From NCBI GenBank assembly GCA_964511385.1, contig CAZEFE010000007.1:62001-126000 (forward strand): 64,000 bases of DNA, in the 5' to 3' direction. Under the pieces are notes generated by a model. That model was not told where the DNA came from and made no database searches. It worked only from the letters and a program-made list of their open reading frames with translations. Below, piece by piece: positions 17,726-27,145 of the stretch; the stretch's first letter is position 1; each line of letters begins with the position of its first letter. The DNA is from CAILHX01 sp964511385 (GTDB lineage: Bacteria > Pseudomonadota > Gammaproteobacteria > Burkholderiales > Methylophilaceae). The position numbers and the translations under genes are program-made.

Positions 17726-18247
17726 ATGGCGGCCATGAATGGGGCGGGCAATATATTTCTGGTAGGGCTGATGGGGGCGGGCAAAACCACGGTCGGCAAG
17801 CTGCTGGCCAAAACCAGTGGTTATGAGTTTTACGACTCCGATCACGAGATCGAAAAACGCACCGGCGTGAACATCCCCCTGATTTTTGAGCTGGAAGGCG
17901 AAGCCGGGTTTCGCAAGCGTGAATCGCAGGTCATTGCGGACCTGGTGACAATGCACAATATTGTGCTCGCCACCGGCGGCGGCGTGGTGTTGCTGCCGGA
18001 AAACCGGGCGGCGCTCAAGGCGCATGGCACCGTGGTGTATCTGTGCGCCAGCGTCAATGAACTGTGCAACCGCACGCGCGGCGACCGCAACCGTCCGCTG
18101 CTGCAAACGGAAGACCCGCGCGCCCGGCTGCAGGTACTGTACGACCAGCGCGACCCGTTATACCGGGAAGTGGCGGACCTGGTGGTGGACACCGGTGGCC
18201 AGCCTGTCATCAACATTGTTAACCAGATTGAACACAGCTTGAAATGA
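17726..18247 (+). CDS. aroK: Shikimate kinase
   Basis: Phosphorylates shikimate in the chorismate pathway, feeding the trp genes above. 173 aa from ATG 17726 (MAAMNGAGNIF); an alternative ATG at 17735 is equally possible and no good ribosome-binding site decides. Motifs: P-loop GLMGAGKTTVG, YDSDHEIEKRTG with substrate-binding Asp, FRKRESQV, ATGGGVVL and the lid RGDRNRPLL. Overlaps aroB by 4 nt, the usual aroKB pair. Confidence 0.95.
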   Translation: MAAMNGAGNIFLVGLMGAGKTTVGKLLAKTSGYEFYDSDHEIEKRTGVNIPLIFELEGEAGFRKRESQVIADLVTMHNIVLATGGGVVLLPENRAALKAHGTVVYLCASVNELCNRTRGDRNRPLLQTEDPRARLQVLYDQRDPLYREVADLVVDTGGQPVINIVNQIEHSLK

Positions 18248-19359
18248 TGCAAACCCTGACCGTCGCCTTGGCTGAACGCAGTTACCCCATCCATATCGGG
18301 CAAGGCCTGCTGGCGCGTGCCGACCTGATTGTGCCGCACCTCAAACGCAAGCAGGTGGCGGTAATTACCAATACCACCGTCGGCCCGCTGTATCTCGAAA
18401 AACTCTGCCAGCCGCTGCGCGAAGCCGGTGTGGCGGTCATTCCGGTGGTGCTGCCGGATGGCGAGAGCTACAAGACCGGCCAGACGCTGAACACCATCTA
18501 CGACGCGCTGCTGACCAACCGCTGCGAGCGCAATACCACGCTGATCGCCCTGGGCGGCGGCGTGATCGGCGACCTGGTGGGCTACGCTGCCGCCACGTTC
18601 CTGCGCGGCGTGCCATTCATCCAGGTGCCGACCACCCTGCTGTCGCAGGTGGATTCCTCCGTCGGCGGTAAAACCGGCATCAACCACCCGCTGGGCAAAA
18701 ACATGATCGGTGCGTTCTGGCAGCCCAAGCTGGTGCTGGCCGATACGCAAACGCTGAACACCTTGCCCGATCGCGAACTGTCCGCCGGGCTGGCTGAGGT
18801 CATCAAGTACGGCCTGATCCGCGACCCGGAATTTTTCACCTGGCTGGAAGCCAACATGCCGCGCTTGCTGGCGCGCGAGCCGGAGGCGCTGGCCTATGCC
18901 ATCCGCCGCTCGTGCGAAAACAAGGCGGAAGTGGTGGTGGCGGACGAGCGCGAAAGCGGCGAACGCGCGCTGCTGAACCTGGGCCACACTTTCGGCCATG
19001 CCATCGAATCCGGCATGGGTTATGGCGTGTGGCTGCATGGCGAAGCCGTGGCGGCCGGCACCGTGCTGGCGGCGGAAATGTCGCAGCGGCTGGGCTGGCT
19101 GAACGAAGCGGACGTCAACCGCACTGTCGCCCTGCTGGCACAGGCGAAACTGCCGGTACAGGCGCCCAACTTCGGTGTTGCGGCGTATCTGGATATGATG
19201 GGGCTGGACAAGAAAGTGGCGGACGGCAAGATCCGGCTGATTCTGCTGCAGGCCATCGGCAAGGCGATTTTTACCGCCGATTACGCCCCCGAAGCGTTGC
19301 ACGAAACGCTGACGGCGATTCCCGGCGCAACGGTGCCGCTGGCGCAGGCACATGGCTGA
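18244..19359 (+). CDS. aroB: 3-dehydroquinate synthase
   Basis: Converts DAHP to 3-dehydroquinate using NAD and a divalent metal. The 371-aa protein (or 370 from the second ATG) carries LPDGESYKTGQTL, the NAD-binding ALGGGVIGDLVGYAA, QVPTTLLSQVDSSVGGKTGINHP, AEVIKYGL and the metal-binding NLGHTFGHAIE ... LHGEAVAAG segments. Starts inside the aroK stop and overlaps the dgt start by 8 nt. Confidence 0.97.
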   Translation: MMQTLTVALAERSYPIHIGQGLLARADLIVPHLKRKQVAVITNTTVGPLYLEKLCQPLREAGVAVIPVVLPDGESYKTGQTLNTIYDALLTNRCERNTTLIALGGGVIGDLVGYAAATFLRGVPFIQVPTTLLSQVDSSVGGKTGINHPLGKNMIGAFWQPKLVLADTQTLNTLPDRELSAGLAEVIKYGLIRDPEFFTWLEANMPRLLAREPEALAYAIRRSCENKAEVVVADERESGERALLNLGHTFGHAIESGMGYGVWLHGEAVAAGTVLAAEMSQRLGWLNEADVNRTVALLAQAKLPVQAPNFGVAAYLDMMGLDKKVADGKIRLILLQAIGKAIFTADYAPEALHETLTAIPGATVPLAQAHG

Positions 19360-20479
19360 GATTGCACCTTACGCCGCGCATCCGGAACGGTCACGCGGGC
19401 GCCACCATGCGGAAGACTCCCCCAACGGGCGCAACGAGTTCCAGCGCGACCGCGACCGTATCATCCATTCCTCGGCGTTCCGCCGGCTGGAATACAAGAC
19501 GCAGGTGTTTGTTAACCACGAAGGCGACCTGTTCCGCACCCGCCTCACCCATAGCATCGAAGTGGCGCAGATCGGCCGTGGCATTGCGCGCAACCTGCGG
19601 CTGCATGAAGACCTGGTGGAGGCGGTGGCGCTGGCGCATGACCTGGGGCATACCCCGTTCGGCCATGCCGGGCAGGATGCGCTCAATACCTGCATGAAGG
19701 AGTTTGGCGGTTTCGAGCACAATCTGCAGTCGTTGCGTGTGGTGGACGAACTGGAACAGAAATACGCCGAATTCGACGGCCTCAACCTCACTTTTGAAAC
19801 CCGCGAAGGCATCCTCAAGCATTGTTCGCGCGAAAATGCCAAAGCCCTGGGCGATGTGGGCGAGCGTTTCCTGACCGGACAAAGCCCGTCGCTGGAGGCG
19901 CAGGTGGCCAACCTGGCCGACGAGATCGCCTACAACAACCATGACGTGGACGACGGCCTGCGCTCCGGGCTGATCACGCTGGAGCAACTGAGCGAGGTCA
20001 GCCTGTTCGCGCGGCACCTGCACCAGGTGCAAGCGCAGTACCCCGGCCTGGCCCGGCGCCGGCTGGTGCACGAAACCATACGCCGCATGATCAACGCGCA
20101 GGTGACCGACCTCTGCCGGGAGAGCGCGGCACGCATTGCCGAACGCGCGCCTGCCAGCATAGACGACATCCGCGCCGGTGCGCCATTGATGGGTTTCAGC
20201 GAAACCATGCAGCGCGAGCAGCAGGAACTCAAGCGTTTCTTGCGTGCCAACCTGTACAAGCACTACCGCGTCAACCGCATGAGCAGCAAGGCCATGCGCA
20301 TTGTGCGCGAGTTGTTCCAGGCTTTCATGGAAGACACCGGGCTGATGCCGGACGATTTCCAGGCCATGGCCAGAACCGACAAACCTCGCGCCGTGGCCGA
20401 CTATATCGCCGGCATGACCGACCGCTATGCCAACCTGGAACACCGGCGGCTGTTCGCTGTCGAAGACCAGCCGTTATAG
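19352..20479 (+). CDS. dgt: Deoxyguanosinetriphosphate triphosphohydrolase-like protein
   Basis: HD-domain dNTP triphosphohydrolase of 375 aa, short (Dgt-like type 2) form. The metal-binding HD residues are visible in RTRLTHSIEVAQIGRGIARNL and the paired ALAHDLGHTPFGHAGQDAL; VANLADEIAYNNHDVDDGL supplies the last aspartate. Members of the family hydrolyse dNTPs, keeping pools balanced; some act in phage restriction. It overlaps aroB by 8 nt, as is common in betaproteobacteria. Confidence 0.93.
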   Translation: MAEIAPYAAHPERSRGRHHAEDSPNGRNEFQRDRDRIIHSSAFRRLEYKTQVFVNHEGDLFRTRLTHSIEVAQIGRGIARNLRLHEDLVEAVALAHDLGHTPFGHAGQDALNTCMKEFGGFEHNLQSLRVVDELEQKYAEFDGLNLTFETREGILKHCSRENAKALGDVGERFLTGQSPSLEAQVANLADEIAYNNHDVDDGLRSGLITLEQLSEVSLFARHLHQVQAQYPGLARRRLVHETIRRMINAQVTDLCRESAARIAERAPASIDDIRAGAPLMGFSETMQREQQELKRFLRANLYKHYRVNRMSSKAMRIVRELFQAFMEDTGLMPDDFQAMARTDKPRAVADYIAGMTDRYANLEHRRLFAVEDQPL

Positions 20480-20497
20480 AACTCTGGAGAAGTACCC

Positions 20498-21844
20498 TTG
20501 AAAGCACCTGAACTGCTGGCTCCCGCCGGTACATTGGAAAAAATGCGCGCCGCTTATGATTTCGGCGCCGATGCGGTGTACGCCGGGCAGCCGCGGTACA
20601 GCCTGCGCGCCCGCAACAACGAATTCCAGCTTGATGAATTGGGCATCGGCATTGCCGAGGCGCACCAGCGCGGCAAACAGTTTTTTGTCGCCAGCAACCT
20701 GATGCCGCACAACGCCAAGGTCAAGACCTACCTGAAAGACATGGAGCCGGTCATCGCCATGCAGCCCGATGCGCTGATCATGGCCGACCCCGGGCTGATC
20801 ATGATGGTGCGCGAGAAATGGCCGGACATGCCGATCCACCTGTCGGTACAGGCCAACACCGTCAACTACGCCGCGGTTAAATTCTGGAAAAGCCTGGGGC
20901 TCAGCCGCGTGATCCTGTCGCGCGAGCTGTCGCTGGATGAAGTCGAGGAAATCCGCCAGCTGTGCCCGGACATGGAGCTGGAAGTGTTTGTCCACGGCGC
21001 GCTGTGTATCGCCTATTCCGGGCGCTGCCTGCTGTCCGGTTATTTCAACCACCGCGACCCCAACCAGGGCACCTGCACCAATTCCTGCCGCTGGGATTAC
21101 AAAGTGCACGACACCGAGGAAGACCCGGCGGGTGTTATCAAACTGAAAGACTTCGATTTCCGCGCGGAAATGGAAAAGTCTTCGTTGTCATCCTGCGGCA
21201 GCCTGCCTAGACACCCGGCGGCGGACAAGATCTACCTGATCGAGGAGAGCCAGCGCCCCGGCGAACTGATGCCGATTATTGAAGACGAACACGGCACCTA
21301 CATCATGAACAGCAAGGACTTGCGCGCGGTTGAGCACGTAGAGCGGCTGGTAAAAATTGGCGTGGATTCGCTCAAGATCGAAGGCCGCACCAAGTCGATC
21401 TATTACGTGGCGCGCACCGCGCAGACCTACCGCAAGGCGATTGATGATGCAGTGGCGGGGCGTCCGTTCGACTACGCCTTGCTGGCCGAACTGGAAGGCC
21501 TGGCCAATCGCGGTTATACCGACGGTTTTTATCAGCGCCACAGCACGCCGGAACACCAGAATTACCTGAAGGGGCATTCCGAATCCAGCCGCAGCCAATA
21601 TGTGGGGGATGTGATCGGTTTTGACGCGGCCACCGGGCTGGCCGAAATTGCCGTGAAAAACCGCTTTGCCGTGGGCGACCGGCTGGAAATCGTGCATCCG
21701 GCGGGCAATCGCGAATTGCGTGTGGAATCGCTGCTGAATGAACGCGGGGAGGCGGTGGATGCGGCACCCGGTAGCGGGCATGTGGTGCGGATGCCGGTAC
21801 CGGGGGGCAATGTCGAGAAGGCGATGGTGGCGCGGTTTCTGTAA
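20498..21844 (+). CDS. trhP: tRNA 5-hydroxyuridine modification protein, U32 peptidase family
   Basis: TrhP (YegQ) takes part in prephenate-dependent 5-hydroxyuridine formation at tRNA position 34. The 448-aa protein starts with TTG at 20498 (MKAPELLAPAGTLEKM), preceded by CTGGAGAAG. The U32 signature EVFVHGALCIAYSGRCLLSG carries the conserved Cys residues, with further Cys in GTCTNSCRWDY that may bind an iron-sulfur cluster. ERLVKIGVDSLKIEGRTKS and a C-terminal beta domain follow. It is probably the last gene of the aroK operon. Confidence 0.9.
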   Translation: MKAPELLAPAGTLEKMRAAYDFGADAVYAGQPRYSLRARNNEFQLDELGIGIAEAHQRGKQFFVASNLMPHNAKVKTYLKDMEPVIAMQPDALIMADPGLIMMVREKWPDMPIHLSVQANTVNYAAVKFWKSLGLSRVILSRELSLDEVEEIRQLCPDMELEVFVHGALCIAYSGRCLLSGYFNHRDPNQGTCTNSCRWDYKVHDTEEDPAGVIKLKDFDFRAEMEKSSLSSCGSLPRHPAADKIYLIEESQRPGELMPIIEDEHGTYIMNSKDLRAVEHVERLVKIGVDSLKIEGRTKSIYYVARTAQTYRKAIDDAVAGRPFDYALLAELEGLANRGYTDGFYQRHSTPEHQNYLKGHSESSRSQYVGDVIGFDAATGLAEIAVKNRFAVGDRLEIVHPAGNRELRVESLLNERGEAVDAAPGSGHVVRMPVPGGNVEKAMVARFL

Positions 21845-21872
21845 ACCGTAGTCGATAAAGGAAAAACCGGGA

Positions 21873-22307
21873 TTACCCCTGGATATAGCTCTCCAGTTGC
21901 TTGATCAGGAACTGCTGGTATTCGATGGTTTCCTTCACCAGGTCGCCGATGGAAACAATGCCGACCACCTTGTTGTCTTCCATCACCGGCAAGTGGCGGA
22001 TGCGTTTGGCGGTGACCAGGTTGAGGCATTCTTCCACGGTGTGTTTCGGGGTGACGGTGATCAGGTGGTGCTGCTCGGTCATCACTTCGCTGACCGGGGT
22101 GTCTTTGGAGGTTTTGCCTTTTAGTGCCACGCTGCGGGCGTAGTCGCGCTCGGAAAAAATGCCGACCAGTTCATCGCCTTTCATCACCAGCACGGCGCCG
22201 ATGTGTTTTTCGGCCATCAGCACCAGTGCATCGTAGACGGAGGCATCGGGTGCGATTGATAGAACAGGGCCAGTTCTGGCATCAATTAATTGACGCACGG
22301 TTTTCAT
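21873..22307 (-). CDS. CBS-domain protein
   Basis: Protein of 144 aa consisting of two CBS repeats: roughly residues 15-70 (PDASVYDALVLMAEKHIGAVLVM...GIFSERDYARSV) and 78-135 (TVEECLNLVTAKRIRHLPVMEDNKVVGIVSIGDLVK). Stand-alone CBS pairs sense adenine nucleotides. The ATG at 22307 is preceded by GAGGAGAG on the minus strand, a strong ribosome-binding site. Convergent with trhP and divergent from the EamA transporter; no obvious partner is adjacent. Confidence 0.88.
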   Translation of the reverse strand: MKTVRQLIDARTGPVLSIAPDASVYDALVLMAEKHIGAVLVMKGDELVGIFSERDYARSVALKGKTSKDTPVSEVMTEQHHLITVTPKHTVEECLNLVTAKRIRHLPVMEDNKVVGIVSIGDLVKETIEYQQFLIKQLESYIQG

Positions 22308-22417
22308 GTTTTTCTCTCCTCGCGAAATGGATGCGGCTTGTCGGGTTAAAATGTCGCCGCTTTATAAAACGATTTCCAGTTTAGCCAATTTCCGGTTCAT
22401 GTAAAGGGTTTCTCGCC

Positions 22418-23332
22418 TTGTCTTCTCGCCATGCGTCTTCCAGCGCTTTGCTGGCGCTGTTCCTGCTCTCCGTCATCTGGGGTTATAACTGGGTGGTGAT
22501 GAAACTGGCGCTGCCTTATGTGGGACCGTTCCAGTTTGGGGCGATGCGCACGTTTTTTGCCGCGCTGTTGCTGTTCGGCGCGTTGCTGGTGCTTAAAAAG
22601 CCGCTGCGCCCGGCGCACCTGAAGTCCACCATTGTGCTCGGCCTGTTGCAGACCACCGGGTTTACCGGGTTGATTATCTGGGCGCTGGTGGATGGCGGGG
22701 CGGGCAAGGTGGCGGTGCTGTCCTACACCATGCCGTTCTGGGTGATGGTGCTGGCATGGCCGCTGCTGGGCGAAAAAATCCGTGGCATGCAGTGGCTGGC
22801 GGCGCTGCTTTCGCTGCTGGGATTAGTCGGGATTGTCGAGCCGTGGAACTTTCACGGCAAACTGCTGAGCAATACGCTGGCGGTCACAGCGGGGGTGAGT
22901 TGGGCGCTGTCGGTGATCCTGGCCAAGCGCTTGCACCAGCGGGCGCCCGGGCTGGATTTGTTGTCGTTCACCGCCTGGCAGATGCTGTTCGGCTCGCTGC
23001 CGCTGGTGGCGTTGGCACTGCTGGTGCCGGCCAAGCCGATCGAGTGGTCGGATACGCTGATTGCCGCCACGCTGTTCAATGTGGTGCTCGCCAATGGCCT
23101 GGGCTGGTGGCTGTGGCTGTATGCGCTGCAACGGCTGCCGGCAGGGGTGGCGAGCATGAACTCGCTGCTGATCCCGGTGATTGCGGTACTGGCGGCCTGG
23201 ATACAGCTTGGCGAGGTGCCGTCGCCGTACGAAGGGGTGGGGATGCTGCTGATCGGGGCGGCGCTGGTGACGATTGCCGCTGTCGGGATCAAGCGGCACG
23301 AAGTACCCGACCCGGCACTGGGGCAGGATTAA
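22418..23332 (+). CDS. EamA/DMT-family transporter
   Basis: Integral membrane protein of 304 aa with about ten hydrophobic segments arranged as two EamA repeats; SVIWGYNWVVMKLAL at the N-terminus and VLANGLGWWLWLYALQRLPAGVASMNSLLIPVIAVL near the C-terminus are typical of this drug/metabolite transporter superfamily. Start is TTG at 22418 with AAAGGG 8-12 nt upstream. Substrate unknown; family members export amino acids, purines or other metabolites. Confidence 0.88.
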   Translation: MSSRHASSSALLALFLLSVIWGYNWVVMKLALPYVGPFQFGAMRTFFAALLLFGALLVLKKPLRPAHLKSTIVLGLLQTTGFTGLIIWALVDGGAGKVAVLSYTMPFWVMVLAWPLLGEKIRGMQWLAALLSLLGLVGIVEPWNFHGKLLSNTLAVTAGVSWALSVILAKRLHQRAPGLDLLSFTAWQMLFGSLPLVALALLVPAKPIEWSDTLIAATLFNVVLANGLGWWLWLYALQRLPAGVASMNSLLIPVIAVLAAWIQLGEVPSPYEGVGMLLIGAALVTIAAVGIKRHEVPDPALGQD

Positions 23333-23412
23333 TGTATAATCCCCAGCAGATTTAGGGAATTAATCTGCTCGCCTGTTCGCAGGCATCACCAACCAACGTC
23401 GGGAGTTGTCAT

Positions 23413-26364
23413 TTGGATCGCTATCCGTTCCGCCGTTACATCTTCTTCCTTGTTGCATTTGCGCTGTTATATTGGCTGGCTGCGAAGTTCTCGCTGTGGC
23501 TGGCAGGGTCCATGCCGCACAATGTCTGTGGCGTGTGGCTGCCCACCGGGATTGCCTACTGGGTGCTGTTGACGCGTGGTACCCGCTTCTGGCCCGGCGT
23601 GCTGCTGGGTGTGGTTGCGGCGATCTGGAGTGCAGGCGTGCCATTGGCCGCTGCCCTTGGGGCGGGGTTGGGCAATACCGTCGCCGCGGTCACGGCCTGT
23701 CATTTCCTGCGCCGCTCCGGCTTTTCCCCGCATTTTTCCCGCGTGCGCGATGGGCGCGATTTCTTCATTTATGGGGTCCTGGCAGCCCCGGCGATTTCCG
23801 CCGGGCTGGGTGTGCTCAGCCTGTATCTGGGCGGTGCCATTCCGGCGGATGTTGTCAGGGCCGCATTGCTGGCCTGGTGGAGCGGCGAGGCCGCCAGCGC
23901 CATTGTGCTGACGCCGTTGTTGCTGACCTGGCGCAGCGCGGTGCCGGCAATCTTGCAGCGGCCGGCAGAGTTCGTCTTGCTGGCGGTCAGTACGGTGCTT
24001 CTCGGGATGCTGCTTGTATTCAGCCAGCCGATGTCGTTTGAGGGGGCTTACCCGGCCAAATTCCTGCTGTTCCCGCTGGTGATCTGGGGCGTGATCCGGT
24101 TCCGCATACTCGGGTCCGCGCTGGCGGTTATCCTGTTGCAGGCCACGGCGGTTTATATGTGGTCTTTCAATAGCGCGGCATGGCCTGCGCAGCATTTCAC
24201 CGGGTTCGTGCTGCCGCTGACGCAGGCTTATTTTGTGGTGGCGGCCACGGTGGGGCTGGTGGTGGCCGTGATGATGCGCGAGCGCCAGCATTTGGCTTCG
24301 CATAGCGAGGCCGTCGCCCGGCAGTTGGAAGGGGTGTTGGCAACCGCGCAGGGTGGGGTGATGGTGTTTGACTGCGTTAGGAATGCGGCCGGCGCGATCG
24401 AGGATTTCCGCTGGCAGTTCTGCAACAAGGCGGCAGAATCGATCATTGGCTATACCCCGGAATACCTGCTGGGACGCAGGTTGCTGGAAGTGTTTCCGGG
24501 CAACCTGGAAGACGGTTTGTTCGCGCGGTATGTGCGCGTGGTGGAATCCGGCGTGTCGGAGCATTTCGAGCATTATTACCGGCATGAGCATCTGAATCAC
24601 TGGTACCAGATCACGGTTGCCAAACTCAACGACGGCTTCGTGGTGACGTTCTCCAACATCAGCCAGCTCAAGGCGGTCCAGGCGCGCATGGCGCTGGCCG
24701 AAAAAGTGTTTGAGCACAGCGGCGAAGCGATAGTGATCACGGACGGGCGAAATAACATCCTGCGGGTGAATGCCGCATTCAGCCACATTACCGGCTACAG
24801 CGCCGAGGAAGTGGTGGGTAGAAATCCGCGGGTACTGTCATCCGGGCGCAACAACCCGGAGTTTTACCGCCAGATGTGGCAGTCCATCAAGACCAGTGGC
24901 CATTGGGAAGGCGAAATCTGGAATCGCCGCAAGAATGGCGAGCTTTACCCGGAGTGGCTGACCATTAACACGGTGCGCGACGCCAACGACATCGCGCAGC
25001 ATATCGCCATTTTTTCCGACATCAGCGAACGCAAGTCCGCTGAGGAACGCATCCAGTTCCTGGCTAATTATGACGACCTGACCCAGTTGCCCAACCGCTC
25101 CCTGCTGCGCGACCGGCTGAATCAGGCGATTGCTGCCAGCGGGCGCAACCGGCAGCATTTTGCGGTGCTGGACGTGGACATCGACAACCTCAAACTGGTC
25201 AACGATTCCCTGGGCAATTCCTATGGCGACGTGGCGCTGCAAACGGTTGGCGAGCGCATCAAGGCGTGCCTGCGGGAAACCGACACGGTGGCGCGCTACA
25301 GCGGTGACGAGTTCATCGTCCTGCTCAACGATACCTCCACGGAAATTGCCGCGCATATCGCGCAGAAAATCCTCGACATCATCGCCCAGCCGTATTACCT
25401 GGCCGACGAGGAAGTGGCGCTGACTGCCTGTATCGGCATCAGTATTTACCCGCTGGATAGCGAAGACCCTGCGATTCTGCTGCGGAGCGCCCAGGCGGCG
25501 ATGTTTGCCGCCAACAAGCTGGGGCCGGGCAGCATCCAGTTTTTTACCGAGAATTTGAACGTGGGCGCGCGCGAACGTTTGCAACTGGTCAACTCCCTGC
25601 GCTTTGCGCTGGCGCGCGAACAGTTCGAACTGTATTACCAGCCGCAGGTGGATATCGCGACCGGCCACATCATCGGCAAGGAAGCCCTGATCCGTTGGCA
25701 CCACCCTGAGCTGGGTTTGGTGGCTCCCGGCCATTTTGTTCCCTTGGCCGAGGAAAGCGGGCTGATCCTGCCGATCGGCGAATGGGTGCTGCACGAAGCC
25801 TGCCGCCAGAATGTCGCCGACCAGCGCGCCGGCCTGCCGCCGGTGACTGTGGCCGTCAACATTTCCGCGTTGCAATTCCGCCAGCACAACCTGCCCGGCA
25901 TGATCGCCAAGACCTTGTCCGATACCGGCATGGAAGGGCGCTGGCTGGAAGTGGAAGTCACGGAAAGCGTAGTGATGCACGACATGGATTCCGTCATCGC
26001 CATGCTGGCCGAAATTCGCAGCATGGGCGTGGAAATCTCCATTGACGATTTTGGCACCGGGTTTTCATCGCTGTCCTACCTCAAGCACCTGCCGATCGAC
26101 AAGCTCAAGATCGACCAGTCGTTCGTGCGCGACATGGTGAACAGCAAGGAAGATGCCGCCATCGTGCGCGCAGTCATCACGCTGGCGCAGCGGCTGGGGC
26201 TGCGCAGCATCGCCGAAGGGGTCGAATCCGGGGAGCAGCAGGCGTTGCTGGCCAAATACGGCTGCAACGAGGCGCAGGGCTTTTACCTGGGCAAACCCAT
26301 GCCGGCTGCTGAGTTTGCCGCGCATCTGGTGATGGGCGACAAAAAAGGAAACATTCCCCTGTGA
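23413..26364 (+). CDS. MASE1-PAS-GGDEF-EAL cyclic-di-GMP protein
   Basis: Membrane-bound signalling protein of 983 aa. Residues 1-290 are a MASE1 sensor with about eight membrane segments (VWLPTGIAYWVLL). One degenerate and one clear PAS domain follow (about 300-410 and 420-540; GYSAEEVVGRNPRVLSSG). The GGDEF domain (about 555-710) has the active-site motif changed to SGDEF (RYSGDEFIVL). The EAL domain (about 725-975) keeps KEALIRWHHP, the DDFGTGFSSL loop and KIDQSFV, so it looks catalytically competent as a phosphodiesterase. TTG start at 23413. A TATAAT at 23335-23340 is a possible -10 box. No adjacent partner gene. Confidence 0.92.
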   Translation: MDRYPFRRYIFFLVAFALLYWLAAKFSLWLAGSMPHNVCGVWLPTGIAYWVLLTRGTRFWPGVLLGVVAAIWSAGVPLAAALGAGLGNTVAAVTACHFLRRSGFSPHFSRVRDGRDFFIYGVLAAPAISAGLGVLSLYLGGAIPADVVRAALLAWWSGEAASAIVLTPLLLTWRSAVPAILQRPAEFVLLAVSTVLLGMLLVFSQPMSFEGAYPAKFLLFPLVIWGVIRFRILGSALAVILLQATAVYMWSFNSAAWPAQHFTGFVLPLTQAYFVVAATVGLVVAVMMRERQHLASHSEAVARQLEGVLATAQGGVMVFDCVRNAAGAIEDFRWQFCNKAAESIIGYTPEYLLGRRLLEVFPGNLEDGLFARYVRVVESGVSEHFEHYYRHEHLNHWYQITVAKLNDGFVVTFSNISQLKAVQARMALAEKVFEHSGEAIVITDGRNNILRVNAAFSHITGYSAEEVVGRNPRVLSSGRNNPEFYRQMWQSIKTSGHWEGEIWNRRKNGELYPEWLTINTVRDANDIAQHIAIFSDISERKSAEERIQFLANYDDLTQLPNRSLLRDRLNQAIAASGRNRQHFAVLDVDIDNLKLVNDSLGNSYGDVALQTVGERIKACLRETDTVARYSGDEFIVLLNDTSTEIAAHIAQKILDIIAQPYYLADEEVALTACIGISIYPLDSEDPAILLRSAQAAMFAANKLGPGSIQFFTENLNVGARERLQLVNSLRFALAREQFELYYQPQVDIATGHIIGKEALIRWHHPELGLVAPGHFVPLAEESGLILPIGEWVLHEACRQNVADQRAGLPPVTVAVNISALQFRQHNLPGMIAKTLSDTGMEGRWLEVEVTESVVMHDMDSVIAMLAEIRSMGVEISIDDFGTGFSSLSYLKHLPIDKLKIDQSFVRDMVNSKEDAAIVRAVITLAQRLGLRSIAEGVESGEQQALLAKYGCNEAQGFYLGKPMPAAEFAAHLVMGDKKGNIPL

Positions 26365-26416
26365 TAAAATTGCCCGGTCAAATCGTGGCAATTTAGATCA
26401 AACGAAAGGGAAATCG

Positions 26417-27142
26417 GTGGCAGGACATTCCAAATGGGCCAACATCCAGCATCGCAAGGGACGGCAGGATGCCAAGCGCGGCAAAATATTCACCAGACTG
26501 ATCAAGGAAATCACCGTGGCGGCCCGCATGGGCGGCGGCGACGTCAGCACCAATCCGCGGCTGCGCCTGGCGATCGACAAAGCCAAGGCCGAGTCCATGC
26601 CCAAGGACAACATCGAAAATGCCATCAAGCGCGGCTCCGGCCAGCTTGAAGGCGTGAATTACGAAGAAGTGCGCTACGAAGGTTACGGCATCGCCGGCGC
26701 GGCGGTGATGGTGGACTGCCTGACGGATAACCGTCAGCGCACCGTGGCCGACGTGCGCCACGCCTTCAGCAAATACGGCGGCAACCTGGGCACCGACGGT
26801 TCGGTGGCCTTCATGTTCAAGCACTGCGGCACTTTCCTGTTTGCGCCCGGCGCGGATGAGGACAAAATCATGGAAGCCGCGCTGGAAGCCGGCGCGGAAG
26901 ACGTCATCAGCAACGACGACGGCAGTATTGAAGTGATCACCGCGCCGAATGACTTCGAGACGGTGAAAGAGGCGCTGGAACAGGCCGGTCTCAAGGCCGA
27001 AATGGCGGAAGTTACCATGAAGCCCGACAACGAGACCGAACTCACCGGCGATGACGCAGTCCGCATGCAGAAGCTGCTGGACGCACTGGACGACCTGGAT
27101 GACGTACAGGAGGTGTACACCTCCGCATCCATGGAAGAGTAA
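26417..27142 (+). CDS. yebC: YebC/PmpR-family regulatory protein
   Basis: Protein of 241 aa of the YebC (TACO1) family, cytoplasmic; members act as DNA-binding regulators or help translation of difficult sequences. It starts with GTG at 26417 (AGHSKWANIQHRKGRQDAKR, the family signature), and continues with GGGDVSTNPRLRLAID and YEGYGIAGAAVMVDCLTDNRQRT. It lies directly before ruvC, the classical yebC-ruvC-ruvA-ruvB order. The ruvC frame follows its stop in the same frame. Confidence 0.95.
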   Translation: MAGHSKWANIQHRKGRQDAKRGKIFTRLIKEITVAARMGGGDVSTNPRLRLAIDKAKAESMPKDNIENAIKRGSGQLEGVNYEEVRYEGYGIAGAAVMVDCLTDNRQRTVADVRHAFSKYGGNLGTDGSVAFMFKHCGTFLFAPGADEDKIMEAALEAGAEDVISNDDGSIEVITAPNDFETVKEALEQAGLKAEMAEVTMKPDNETELTGDDAVRMQKLLDALDDLDDVQEVYTSASMEE

Positions 27143-27145
27143 GCC

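Noticed and set aside
26367..26394. AAATTGCC...GGCAATTT inverted repeat between the MASE1 gene and yebC.
   Set aside because: AT-rich 8-bp arms with a 12-nt loop and no T-run; weak as a terminator.
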